Source: Erigeron canadensis | Taxonomy: Eukaryota > Streptophyta > Magnoliopsida > Asterales > Asteraceae | NCBI RefSeq assembly: GCF_010389155.1 | Contig: NC_057761.1 | Span: 14,510,501-14,574,500, forward strand | DNA length: 64,000 nucleotides | Direction: 5' to 3' | Shown: in pieces, positions 34,319 through 45,169 of the stretch | How the letters are laid out: every line of letters starts with the position of its first letter | Position numbering within the stretch: position 1 is the first letter of the stretch | Position numbers and translations under genes: made by a program | Notes under the pieces: model-generated | Told to the model about the DNA's origin: nothing | What the model saw: the letters and a program-made list of their open reading frames with translations, nothing else | The model's database searches: none

Positions 34319-35771
34319 ATATGTTATTTTTCTTGATTTTGATGCATTGATGAAGTTTGTTAAGTGTGCAGGTTACAGATAACAAATTCCTTTTACATGT
34401 AAATGACATCAAAATTTCAGATCGTGATTGAAGACAAAATTGTTCCCTCTTGCTTTTAGAATTGCATTGCAGCGGACAATAATTTATGCACGACATGTGC
34501 TACAAGGATAGATAGCCTTGTATCTAATAACCTAAGACTTAGTGTGATAGGTTATATTTGTTATCAAGATCACAACCTAAGATGTAATGTGATAGGTTGT
34601 TGATATGATAAGTTGATATATTTGTAATGCATTATACATCAAATATGTTTTGATGTAAGTTTGCATTTGATGAGCTAAACATTAATGATGAAATGATCGA
34701 TTTTATGTCAAGATAATAATGTAAGATTCGTTTGATAAATTATTTTGATGACAAGTTAGTACGGATGATTTACGATTACATATTCGAGCAGATACAGGTT
34801 TTTGGTAACAAGTATCTACAGGTTTATATTTTCTGGAATTTTAAAATTTTTCTATGTTACGATTTCTGGAAAAATTAGAAAATTCTGAAGTGTGCAGATC
34901 GTGTGAGTTAATTTTCGAACTCATCCGTGCTGACGTCAGCAAGCCTCGCGCTGACATCAGCATGAAGCCCACAGAAAAGCCTATTCGGCCCGGCCCACGA
35001 AGTTCGAACATATATACGGGCTTTACCATTTGTTTTTACTTTTATCCGAAATTTAAAACCCTAAATTTCACCATACGAACTTGCTCTCTTCGTGCGCACT
35101 ATTCATCCGTCACTTAATTCGCTCTTTTCATCCCTTTTTCGTGTTAAACATCCAGATTTGTTGGTAAAGTTACAATCTAGGATAGTTTATTGATGTTTAA
35201 ACTTTGAAAATCATCGATTACAAGTCGTTATGCTACCCAATTTTTGACTTGTTCTTCACGTGAATAGTACTAAGGACGAAATTTAACTTCGAAAATCATC
35301 GATTACAAATCGTTATGCTACCCAATTAAAACCTTGATTATTGGTGATTTGACTTAAAATTGGACTTAAAATTGGATTAATTGGTGTTTGTACATTTTCA
35401 ATCTAACAAAAGTTATCATTAACATGTTTAAAACCAAGATTAATTAAAGGATTTATGGCTCATTTACTATTCACACGAAGCAGATGAAGAACACAAAGAA
35501 CATGCCACTTCATGTTCATAATAATTGATTTTTAATCGATTTCTGGGCATTTAAACAATGATATTCATAAAAAACAAGTCCAAGTTGATGTTATTCATTG
35601 ATTTTTGATCGATTTTGACATCGAATGGAGATGTTTTTCATGAACACGAAGGTCAGCTCGTGCTGACATCATCACATAGAGGTTTTACCTCGTGATGACG
35701 TCACCATGAAGCAGACTTGAAAATTTTCGAATTTTCTAATTTTCTTGTCGTTTTTGTCTGTTTTTGTGCAG
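34319..35771 (+). other. Spacer of element B, second part, with acceptor-like end
   Basis: Continues the spacer interrupted by element C. It contains a 35-36 bp direct repeat (near 35206 and 35294), two clusters of TGACGTCA/TGACATCA-type sites (34927-34965 and 35655-35706), and ends with a long T-rich tract and TGTGCAG at 35765-35771. This is a good match to a plant 3' splice site. No gene seen. Confidence 0.55.
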
Positions 35772-37200
35772 GTGTGGCAGGACAGGGTGCTAATGCTCGA
35801 GTGTTCGTCAAGGAGCACAATGTTGCAATCGATCTCAGCATTACTCAGCCGGGATGCACACCAGAGTTTCACGGTGTCCTACAGTATCTCGCACGTTCTC
35901 GCATTCGATTTGCTTTGACCGAGAACCCTCCGTTGGTGATAAGTCTCATTCGAGAGTTTTGGAACTCAGCTCGACCAGTGCAGATGGGTGATCATACTTA
36001 TATTCGCATTACTGTTGGAGAGCATACTTTCACATTCTCAGCTGGAGACTTACGGACGATTTTGCAGTTAGGTGATGTCGACATAGAGCAAGGTCTAACA
36101 AAGTTTTCAGAGGCTTTCTGTGACAGTGCTCTACGGCGTATGGGTTACACTACTGACACTACCCACCCATACTATAAGATTTTAATTAGGACGTCTAACG
36201 CATAAAGCGTTTGTAGAGAGTATGAAACACTTGTCGGGTAGAAATGTTCCGGATCATGTTGATAATCCACCATTGTTCGGACATTTGATTAATCCTAACT
36301 ATGTTGCTCCTAGACAAGGTTGGGAAGATGAAGAACCCGTTGTTGCTGTTGCTGATGATGATCAGGCTCAAGATAATCCTCAAGAAGAGCGGGCTGATCA
36401 GTTTGAGGGACTCAATGATGTTCCGCTGTATGCTGGAGATCTGGAGAATGATCCAGATATGGATGCTCTTATGCAGGATGTTGATGATCCCGTAAATCTT
36501 GTACCACCGACTACGGGAGTTTCTACTTCTACCTATGCTCCAGTTGGTGGTGATGTTGGTCCTTCTGAATTGCTAGTTGCTGTTAATGCTGGTGATGATT
36601 CAGAAGATGATTCAGAAGAGGCAGAAAGATTGCCAAAAAGAAGAAGAAGACAAGGGAAAGGAGTTGACGCTGTTGAGCGATTACAGCGATCTCAGACTGA
36701 AGTTGATAGAGATTTGTTGCATATCAAGCTGCTATGGAGAGGTCTCATGCACCTAATGTTGGTGATACTCTATCAGTTGTTGCTTTAAGAGCTTCGGTGT
36801 CTGAGATTCCTGTTTCTGTGCCTCCTACTTCTGCTGGTGTGTCTATTGGAGAGAAAAGGCCGAGAACCAAGTTAGTAATAAGAGGAATTGGTTCTCAACC
36901 TCAAATTGTCACTGAGGCTACAACTGTTACGATTCTACTGCTCCGGAGTCTATAGTTTGTCAAGAGCCAGAGCCGACAGTTGTTGCTCCTAGGCCTTCTT
37001 CTACTTCTATTTAGGCTACAGGTCCTGTTTCTACTATTATGGGACGTTTGAAGATGCCATTGGAAAGAGCTCAGATGCCTCCCACAGGAACTTTTAGTGC
37101 TCATATGCCTTCATTTGAAGCTATGATGCCACCCCATGCCTCTACATCTGATGTTGCTTCTACTTCACGTCCAGTTGTTCCTGTTCAAGTGCAGCTGACT
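35772..37200 (+). pseudogene. Third ORF of element B, frameshifted and 3' truncated
   Basis: Coding sequence is visible from about 35772 to the TAA at 36203. It then continues in other frames at 36222-36788 and about 36734-36955, and on to about 37200 with stops. The first block has F-W-N-S-A-R-P-V and F-T-F-S-A-G-D-L-R-T-I-L-Q-L, the same layout as the third ORFs of A and C. The middle is Asp/Glu-rich and contains P-K-R-R-R-R-Q-G-K, which looks like a nuclear localisation signal. The ATG at 35717 that would add a hydrophobic leader is probably false, because those residues translate the polypyrimidine tract of the acceptor-like site. Function unknown. Confidence 0.6.
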
Positions 37201-39484
37201 CGTATGTTTTCATCTTAGATAGATCTTCAACAAACTTTTGAACAGCCTCCTTGGCCATAAAACACTTGACATCTTCATACAACTCATCATCAGATGAAGT
37301 TGCACTTTCAGCCCAATCTTTGGCAACTAGACTCTTTTCTTCTTTCTCAACTTTCTTACTCAGCTCAGCCACTTGTGCTTTCAAGGCTTTGTATTTGGTC
37401 TTGAGCTTTGAATTTTTCTCACTTTTTCCTCCTTTGGTTGGGACAGCTTGCGAAGACTCTTTGGATCTGCAATCACTAGCTATGTGTCCTGACTTCCCAC
37501 ATTTATAACAAGTGACTTTGGACATGTCAAATGGCTTCTTGGTCTTATCAGCTTGCCCAGATTTTCTTTTTCCTTTAAACTTTCCAAAGGATCTCCTTCT
37601 GATCCTTTCAGCCAACATAGCCACTTCATTAGCTATATCTTCACCATCAGATTCATCACATTCATATTCAAAACAAACAGAGTTAGTGTTAGCAATCACA
37701 GGAATAGACTCATTGACACAAGGTATGATCTCATTAGATATTCAGCTAGGGTGTTCAGTCATAGATGCAACAAGTTCAGTAGTAGGATGACCATAAGATT
37801 CACCCATAGCTATCAACTTCTCAGCTTTTGAACATTCTTGGTTATAAAGTAAACCAAAGAGTCCAGGGAGATCAAGATCTTGGTACACAGAACTTAGTTT
37901 AACAGAAAAGATATAATTGTTCCATTTTGGTGGTAATGAATCAAGAAATTTGATTTTCAAAATTTGATTTTTCTTAGTTATCCCAACAACAGCTAGATCA
38001 TTAACCAAAGCATTAAAGCGAGTATGAGTTTCAATCAAGGATTCATTTCTTAAAGAGAAAAAACTCTCATACCTTCTGGTTAAAGTGGTGATTGTAGATT
38101 CCATGGAAGTAGAGCATCCTTCAAACATGACAATCGAAGTACCCCACATTTTCTTAGCAGTAGAACACATTTTAATAGAATGGTAAATGTATTTAGGCAT
38201 AGCCTGGACAATAAAATTTCTAGCCTTTTGTTAGGTCCAATTTTGCTGAAAATTGGAGCTCTCTAGTTGCATCTGGAGAGCAGGAAGAATTGTCCGAAAT
38301 ATTTGAAGTCCAGTTGTAATGTACAGTTTATGCAACTGATGACTTCCTTCAGTTGAGATCTGAAGATTACCATCTGAAGACATTCTAGTTGAAGTCGAAG
38401 ACAACAAGTGGAAGAAAGAGAATGGCAATGGCAGCGAAGCCCAGTTGACATTCTAATCAGATTAATCAACTGGAGATCCTCCAGTGTAAATGCTATTACA
38501 AAGCTTTACACTGATTACGAGGAGGACATTTTACACTACATCCTTTTACCCGGATAATAATCTTGTCTGTGGATAAAAGTGCAAATATGTAGAGTGGTTA
38601 AATAAAGTAACCTTTTGTCTTACTTTATTTAGCACACACACAAAGAATTTTTTCACTAATACTTTTGTGTGCTGTCAACCATATTTGTACGTCGAAGTTG
38701 AGATCCCAATGCTCAACCTTCGACTATAAATAGAGGTCCTTGCACAAGCATTTCAACAACTTTGCAAAAATGCATATACCTGCAATATTGTTGGTGAACT
38801 TGTGAAATATTCTCTCAATCGCTAAAAGGAACATTTCACAACTCTAAGTGTTTCGATTGTATAAGAGAATTTCCAAGTATAGATCAATTGTATTTCATAG
38901 GTTGTTAGGATATTTAGATTCGTGTATTATCTTGGTTCCACAACAACCTTGTATTTTATTTAACAATCTATAAATAAAATACACTTGAAAAATTAAATAT
39001 AGTCTCACCAATTTATTTTACTTGTACTTTACATTATTGCTTCGCATTTACTTATTTGTACTGTCACCTTAATAAGTAACTTCCAGTTTACCTGGTACAC
39101 TGTTCACTACAACTGGTCACGTCCACATATAGTGAATGTGTTGCAAAGTAAACTCACCATCGACATAGAGGTGTCTTCAGTACTCATCTAGTAATAGTTG
39201 GGACTTACATCTTTACGTCCAAGTTTGCCAATCTCCTATCCTCATCCCCCCAATCTGCCTTATCCTTAACAATGGTTTTTATTGTGGCAAGAATGGTTGG
39301 TTAACCATCTCTGACCACAGCATCCACCACAAGGGTCTGGGTAGGAATGTAAGGACCATCTGTCAGGCATATTGTTATTGATGTTATCAAGGAACAAAGA
39401 CATACGACCTTTCCTCCCACTGAAATCATTTTTGTCAAACATAGGTGGTCGGGCAGAAGAACCATTATCAACATAGGATGACAT
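37200..39484 (-). pseudogene. gag of element D, split by solo LTR E
   Basis: The start codon is at 39484. The N-terminal piece (39484 to about 39215) runs, with a frame change near 39270, to D-R-R-L-A-N-L-D-V-K. After the 981-bp LTR insert the gag resumes at about 38226 with K-A-R-N-F-I-V-Q-A-M-P. It continues through the capsid-like domain (38200-37742) and, after a stop, to the zinc knuckle C-Y-K-C-G-K-S-G-H-I-A-S-D-C (near 37530) and an acidic/coiled-coil tail. It is lost at about 37200. Both sides of the insert read as one continuous gag, which confirms the insertion point. Confidence 0.75.
38229..39209 (+). mobile_element. Solo LTR E (copia type) in gag of element D
   Basis: The insert begins TGTTAGGTCC and ends GGGACTTACA. 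It is flanked by CCTTT (38224-38228) and TCTTT (39210-39214), a duplication with one later change. It shares its start, its end pattern and an AATAAATAAAATACA-like region with LTRs C and F, but most of the rest differs. Terminal inverted repeat arms are TCCAATTTT and AAAATTGGA (38236-38257, 4-base loop). Confidence 0.85.
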
Positions 39485-39540
39485 TATGCTTTACTATAAG
39501 GGAAAATAAGTAAGGATCAAGTCAAGTTAATTCTTAACCT

Positions 39541-39552
39541 GACTCTGATACC
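39541..39552 (-). other. Primer binding site of element D
   Basis: The minus strand reads GGTATCAGAGTC. It lacks the usual leading T but otherwise fits the initiator Met tRNA primer site, and it lies between the LTR and the gag start. Confidence 0.65.
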
Positions 39553-39553
39553 T

Positions 39554-40588
39554 CGTATTATGTCCCAGAAGTGTATCAATATACCAAGGTATAAAGAATA
39601 CAAACTGTTGTAGAGGGGGTGAATACAACTTTTCCTTAGTTCTTAACAGATTTTATCAAAAAGGTTTTAACGACTCAAATATTATATATTAATAAAACAG
39701 TAAAGCAGTAAATAAACATTCTTGAACACAGATTGTAGTTTTCAAATGTAATCCTTTATTAAGATAGAATATGTACAAAGAATTACAGGGTTGTTGCGTA
39801 AACAAGATAACCTACAAATATCTAAATAACCCTTTGAAATGACAAACAACAATCAGAAAGTTCCCGCTTAAGAGAAGCAGCCCAAGCTAACTTCTCACAG
39901 ACTAAGCTGTGTGTAAGAGCAAAGAAAAGTTTGTGTGAAGAATGATTCAAAGGAATGCCACACATATGCCTTCAAGGATTGGAGCTTTTATAGGCGAAAG
40001 CTTCAATAACTCTTGGTGTCCAATTTAGACACGTATTGTAATTCTGGTGGAATGACAGATGGAATATTTGATCGTGCCTTCATCGTACTTGTTGTCCCCA
40101 AAACCTGCAACACTATCTTTTGATCCACCAATGAAAGTATGGACACGCATATGTAAATCCACCCACCAACCTGGATTCTAGGAACCTTCCTAGTCACGTC
40201 ATATGTCCTTATCAACAAATCCAGGCTGTAACCTTCACCTGATTGTTAGACACAGATTACTCGTTTTGTCAAGAACAAATCTGTCTAAGTGTTTCCAAGC
40301 TGACTGCTAATCCCAAACTGACTTCCACTATCAACTTGATCTTCTATCTTCAATATTTCTCTTTGACTTGGGCTGAATGCTATAACTATTTGATGTAGCT
40401 TGAACAACACTTGCTTCCACAAGATAAACAATTACAAAGTATGATGCATGATCTGGGTCAGTTACAGATCGCAAGTTGTGTCAGCTTAGTCTGACCCAGA
40501 TCAGATTACAAGAACCAAAAGATTTCTGAGTGTTTATATATATCAGATATGTCATCACCAAATTTACATCGAACATTGGGACTCAACA
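39554..40588 (-). repeat. 5' LTR of element D
   Basis: On the minus strand it starts TGTTGAGTCCC at 40588. The 3' end near 39554 is uncertain because no clear CA dinucleotide adjoins the primer site, probably through mutation. It contains no ORF of note. Confidence 0.6.
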
Positions 40589-40999
40589 ATAATGTTGTAC
40601 AAATAACTATCTAGAAAACACTCACTACCGGTCAGTGTAGTATAGCCTAGTGGTAACCTACAGGATCGTTCGCAGGGACGCTTGCACTACCTAATCTAAT
40701 AATGTGTGTAATTTTAGTTGTTTTTGAGGGGTTATCACTAACTCCTAAATAACTAATACTTTAAAGTGAATATCCGGTGTTACTGGGCAGGCCGTTTCTG
40801 AAGAAACAACGTAAAATTTTGGAAGGCGTTAGAAGCTCCAAAACCTTCTTGGAATCTGCAACTACGAACTAGGGTTGATAGTGGGCGGCTAGGGCTGCTG
40901 AATCGGCCCTCTCGTAGGGTTTTGAGGGTTAGTTCAACTTATATAGGTGTTAAAGTCAGTTGCTGATCTGGGCCTGCCAGCGGCGTTGGGTCTGGGCTT
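40589..40999. other. Unassigned DNA between element D and solo LTR F
   Basis: No coding sequence recognised. GC content is higher than in the surroundings. It probably belongs to an older repeat that solo LTR F entered, since it continues at 41506, but I cannot name it. Confidence 0.35.
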
Positions 41000-41004
41000 T
41001 GATG

Positions 41005-41500
41005 TGTTAGGTCCAGATTTACTGGACTCGCTCCAGACGTGACTACTGGAGCCCTCTGAAGATTTGTCCAGAAATTATGTGAAAACCAGTGAACAACTTA
41101 CTTGTATAGAAATCTGGATCACTCCAGATTTGTTCACTATTCTTCACAACTTTAAGTATTTCGATCAAAGAGTTTATTTAGCAAAGATTAGATCACATGT
41201 AATTCATAGGTTGTTTAGATACTGACTTTGTAATATCTTGTTCCGCAACAACCTTGTATTTTATTTAACATCAATAAATAAAATACACTTGAAAATTACA
41301 TTGTGTCTCACCATTTACTTACTTGCTTATCTTTATATTGCTTAAGTACGTATTACGTTATATATATTCTTGCATTTATATTTATCGTAATACTAGTCCA
41401 ATCTAGTGCTTACTTGACGTTTAATACTAGTCCTATCTAGTGATTACTTGACTTGTTATTCTATACTTGTGGGTTAAACCATCGAGTGAGGGACTTCACA
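41005..41500 (+). mobile_element. Solo LTR F (copia type), 496 bp
   Basis: Begins TGTTAGGTCC, ends GGGACTTCACA, and is flanked by TGATG on both sides (41000-41004 and 41501-41505). It shares a stretch around AATAAATAAAATACACTTG with LTR E. Inverted repeats are GTCCAG/CTGGAC (41011-41027) and GCTCCAG/CTGGAGC (41030-41052). Confidence 0.88.
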
Positions 41501-41505
41501 TGATG

Positions 41506-41999
41506 GACCAGCAGTGCTGGTTGTCTAGGAACGACGCTCGTGGCTTGCCAGCAGCGCTGGTGGCCGCTGTTCCTTATTGTGCGTCTTCGTTTGACTCCCG
41601 AATCACTTCCTTGTGTCTTGTAACTTCATAGGCTTCCTTCTTGAGTCACTTGATGTTATTTACCCTCTGTCGTATCTTCCGTGAACCTGCGTAAACGTAC
41701 AATTCATTAAGTACCAATAGTTCCGGAATAATAACCCATATAGACATAGAAATGAAGCCTCTCGATAGGGGTTTTTTATCACAATAAGGATGCTCATCAA
41801 TAGGTCATAGGAGGTGATAAGTTATAGAGTGTGATAGCCAAATGCTTTAGCCGTACGGGTCCCGTCATCGGATTTAAAAATTCGTCGAAAGTATATTGAA
41901 TGACATCTTTAATGAAAGTGCATGAAATTTTAAAAACACCCATACAATTTTTATAGTTTATCGATATACGATTTTTGAGATAAACATTTTTAATGAATT
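41506..41999. other. Unassigned DNA between solo LTR F and element G
   Basis: No ORF of interest. It contains CCAGCAGTGCTGG and CCAGCAGCGCTGG (41508-41551), two related near-palindromes. It continues beyond element G at 50800, as the AGAGG duplication shows. Confidence 0.35.
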
Positions 42000-42067
42000 A
42001 GAGGTGAAACGACACAACTCGGTTAATAGAAAAATAAGAAAATTTTTTTTCCTTTTTTTATATACCC

Positions 42068-42189
42068 CCACTGCGCCGCAGTGGGGTTGAGCACTCTCCA
42101 CTGCGCCGCAGTGGAAAGTCTCGGACCTGCGCGAGAAAAGCCCCACTGCGCCGCAGTGGGTTGGACACACTCCCACCGCGCCGCAGTGG
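42068..42189. repeat. Four CpG-rich 17-bp palindromes in the 3' LTR of G
   Basis: CCACTGCGCCGCAGTGG occurs at 42068, 42098 and 42143, and at 42173 with one change (CCACCGCG arm). Each is a perfect 8-bp inverted repeat around one C, except the last, which has one mismatch. On the minus strand they lie near the LTR 3' end (U5 side). Confidence 0.9.
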
Positions 42190-43331
42190 GTGAAAAGGCA
42201 TTTCTGGGTTCAAACAACTTTTAGACCTAGAAATAAACTTGACAAAAGTAAAACTAGTCATAAAAGACAATGCACCAAAAGTTAGAAATTTCGGAATGAC
42301 CCATTCGTAAAATTATCATCTAAACCTGTTACGGATTCTGGGTTTACCAAAACACATTTAATCATGATCAATACATCACTACTAAAAAACGACCCATTGA
42401 AAATACCCCAAAAACTCGAGTCTAACACTAGACATCATAATAATTTTCCAAAAGGACATAACAAGGGTACAAAGAGCCGATAGTTCAGAGGGGGTCATTA
42501 AGGGTAATATTACCTATACCATTATCCGCATTTAGCTAAAGCAAGCATATCCATTAAGCAACTTTAACTTCAATCTTTAGGATACTTAACTTTCTTCCAC
42601 ATCCGGGACAACCTATAAAAAGGGTAAACAACTAAAAGGTATGCAAAGCTTAGTGAATAATCTTGCATACGTTTATACATACGAAGGAGCGCACATACAA
42701 GGACTATTACATGTAACCTATGACACCGTCATGCCACATTTATATGCTCACCTTGCACACAAATCACAATATATGGATTCATATAAGCTAAACAACATAA
42801 TCATGATCATCTATCGGGGTTCTTAGGCCACCGGAGGTTCTTAGGCCTCAATAGATCAGCTATCGGGATACTTAGGCCCCGGAGGTTCTTAGGCCTCAAA
42901 ACACTATGCCCCACATGGGATAATACTGCATCAATTACCACACATGGATAAATAAACTTCAACATGATGTTGTCAACACCACACATGGACAAAAGGCTTC
43001 AACATGATGTGGTCAATTGATCCAACGTAAACATAAAGGTATGCAAGAATACTCACCTCCTCCGCGACAACCAAAATCATAAATCAAGAAGACCGCATGA
43101 ACACAAAACATGTATGCGTCAACCTAGCAACAAATCATAACGCATAAAGGATCATCAATCACATACTAGGCTATCTAGCCATAATCACTAGCATTTCAAC
43201 ACCCAACCCATCATTTACAAATCTTATATTAATCTTGGGTTGGTTCACATAACATGTATCTCTTATATCATTTTCAATTGGCCAAGAGTTACATTCGTAT
43301 CAAAATCGTCATTCTCATATTTGACCTAGCA

Positions 43332-44080
43332 GACTTCAAACAAGCATATCTCAAGTTCTACTTACTTTTTTAACATGATTCCAGTGGCCAAATTTTCATG
43401 ACACATACACCTACCTTTTATCTTTAGTGACTAATATGTGACTTGTCCTACAAAGGTGACTTCTGGTCGTTTTAAAAACCAACACTGTTGCTGAAAACAA
43501 CTTTGACCTTACTGACTTCAAATGACCATAACTTGAGTTCTACACCATATAATGACCTCATTCCAGTGGCAAAATTTACTTAACACACTTAGGTACATTT
43601 TATCTTTAGTGATCAACATGTTAATTATCCTTCAAGAGTGACTTCTGGTCGTTTTAAAAACACAAACAATTGTTGTTCTTACTGACAAAACAGATTTGAC
43701 CATACCAACTTCAAATAATTATAACTTGAGTTCGAAAACATATTTTGACCTCATTCCAGTTTCCACTTCAATTTAACACATTTAGGTACGTTTTATCTTC
43801 AATGACCAAGACATGAATTTACTTGCAAGAATGTGTTTTACCCGTTTTAATAACTGACATAGAATCAGTTTTGCTGAAAAATCAGCATTGCGCCTCTGAA
43901 TTCAAAAATTCATATCTAGAGTTCTACTTCGTCTTTTTAACCCATTCCAGTGGCGAAATTTACTTAACACAATAACCTACATTTTCTTTTTAGGACTCGA
44001 CAAGTGAAAATTCTGTCATGGGAGTGTTTAACTCATTTCAAACTCAGGGACAGAATCTGTCTAACACTGTTCTTACTAGT
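43332..44080. repeat. Four diverged ~190-bp tandem units in the 3' LTR of G
   Basis: Units start near 43332, 43514, 43708 and 43898. Each has a similar order: CTTCAAA, ATAACTTGAGTTC, CATTCCAGTGGC, TTTAACACA, CATTTTATCTTTAG and GACTTCTGGTCGTTTTAA or diverged forms. The same array is in the other LTR at about 49421-50165. Confidence 0.75.
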
Positions 44081-44689
44081 ATTCATCAAAACCTTCATGC
44101 AACCCAACTAAAAACCTTAAATTTGATTAAATTACAATAACCCTAACTTGTATTATAGCAATTAACTCATTTTTAAGAAAACCCCCAAATTTCTCAATTA
44201 AATTTAATAGCAAGACCCCTAATTCTTAAGGAAGTCAAAATTAGGTTAAAAAGTGTTTACCTTAATGGATGAAGAAATAAATCAAGGATTCAAATCATAA
44301 TTTCTTCTTTATTTCCTTCATTATTTTTGGCCACCACCACCACCACACTCAAAACTCCAATTTTTAATTTCTTTGGTGATTGAAGATTATTATCATTGTT
44401 CTTGTTGGATGATTCTTGGATTTCTTGATTGAAAGAAAGAATGAAATCAATTAATTAGAAGTGAAAGAAGGTTGAAGAAGAGAAAGTAAGTGGGAGGTGA
44501 TTCATAACTTAAGAGAATGGCTGGCATCCTTCCCATGATGCCACGCCCCCTTTCAATTTTACCCGCTTTCCACTAAAGTTCCAACTAAATTAATCCCCTA
44601 ACCAAAAATAAAATACTAGAAAACTATTTTAATGTTAAAACTATAAAAGGGGATTAATTTCTTTATCTTAAAAACTTTTGGGTGTTACA

Positions 44690-44702
44690 ACTCTCCCCCA
44701 CT
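44690..44702 (-). other. Polypurine tract of element G
   Basis: The minus strand reads AAGTGGGGGAGAGT just before TGTAACACCC, which confirms minus-strand orientation. Confidence 0.8.
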
Positions 44703-45169
44703 TGGAACGGATCACGTCCTCGTGATCCAAGTCACATGCAGCAACGACGGTAATTAGGACACCTCTTAAAAGCACACGTAAAACCTTGGCGGCATAAAAT
44801 TTCATAAAACAAGAATTGTGAGAGATAAAATAAATTTCTTGGAAGTTTCTTGGATGATTCCAAACAATCAGTAATCTCGTCGTCTCGAGCATGTATTCTG
44901 AATGAACTATTTAAGCAAGATCTGGCTTCTTCGCATGCAGAATCGTAAAACGCCTCTCCATATTATATAAAAACCAAAATTGATATTAATAACTCTCACT
45001 CTTTTATCTACCTAAGATTCTTGCTGATCACGACCCTCTTTAAATTATTATCTTATCGCTTTGACTCTCTCAGTCGATATCATGTCCATACTCATGTCAT
45101 ACAGCTCTAGTTACTCCACTTCTTTCCATAAATCAAAAGATCAACTTGTCAATTTTTTTTTCTTGACAT

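Larger units (their letters stand above)
14936..37200 (+). mobile_element. Element B: old Sirevirus-like copia element, host to A and C
   Basis: Plus-strand order is gag (5' end lost or beyond element A), protease, integrase, reverse transcriptase, RNase H (to 20403), spacer, then after element C more spacer and a third ORF (35772 to about 37200). Element A interrupts its gag at 14936. Element C interrupts its spacer between 21689 and 34314. Its 3' end is lost where minus-strand gag of element D begins at about 37200. No LTR of B is in the window. Stops and frameshifts are scattered through gag and pol, so it is dead. Confidence 0.75.
37200..40588 (-). mobile_element. Element D: truncated minus-strand copia element (5' LTR and gag)
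   Basis: On the minus strand an LTR (40588 to about 39554), a primer site and a gag follow each other. The gag stops abruptly near 37200, where plus-strand third-ORF sequence of element B begins. No pol or 3' LTR is present on this side. Solo LTR E interrupts the gag. The exact junction at 37190-37215 cannot be set from this sequence alone. Confidence 0.7.
42005..44689 (-). repeat. 3' LTR of element G
   Basis: A 2685-bp copy. In plus coordinates it starts TGAAACGACACAAC and ends GGGTGTTACA. It contains four 17-bp palindromes (42068-42189), a tandem CTTAGGCC-containing repeat (about 42806-42898) and four diverged units of about 190 bp (43332-44080). No coding sequence. Confidence 0.9.

Noticed and set aside
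42023..42270. Arg-rich small ORFs over the 17-bp palindromes in LTR G
   Set aside because: They translate tandem palindromes in three frames and recur in the other LTR; no evidence for a protein.
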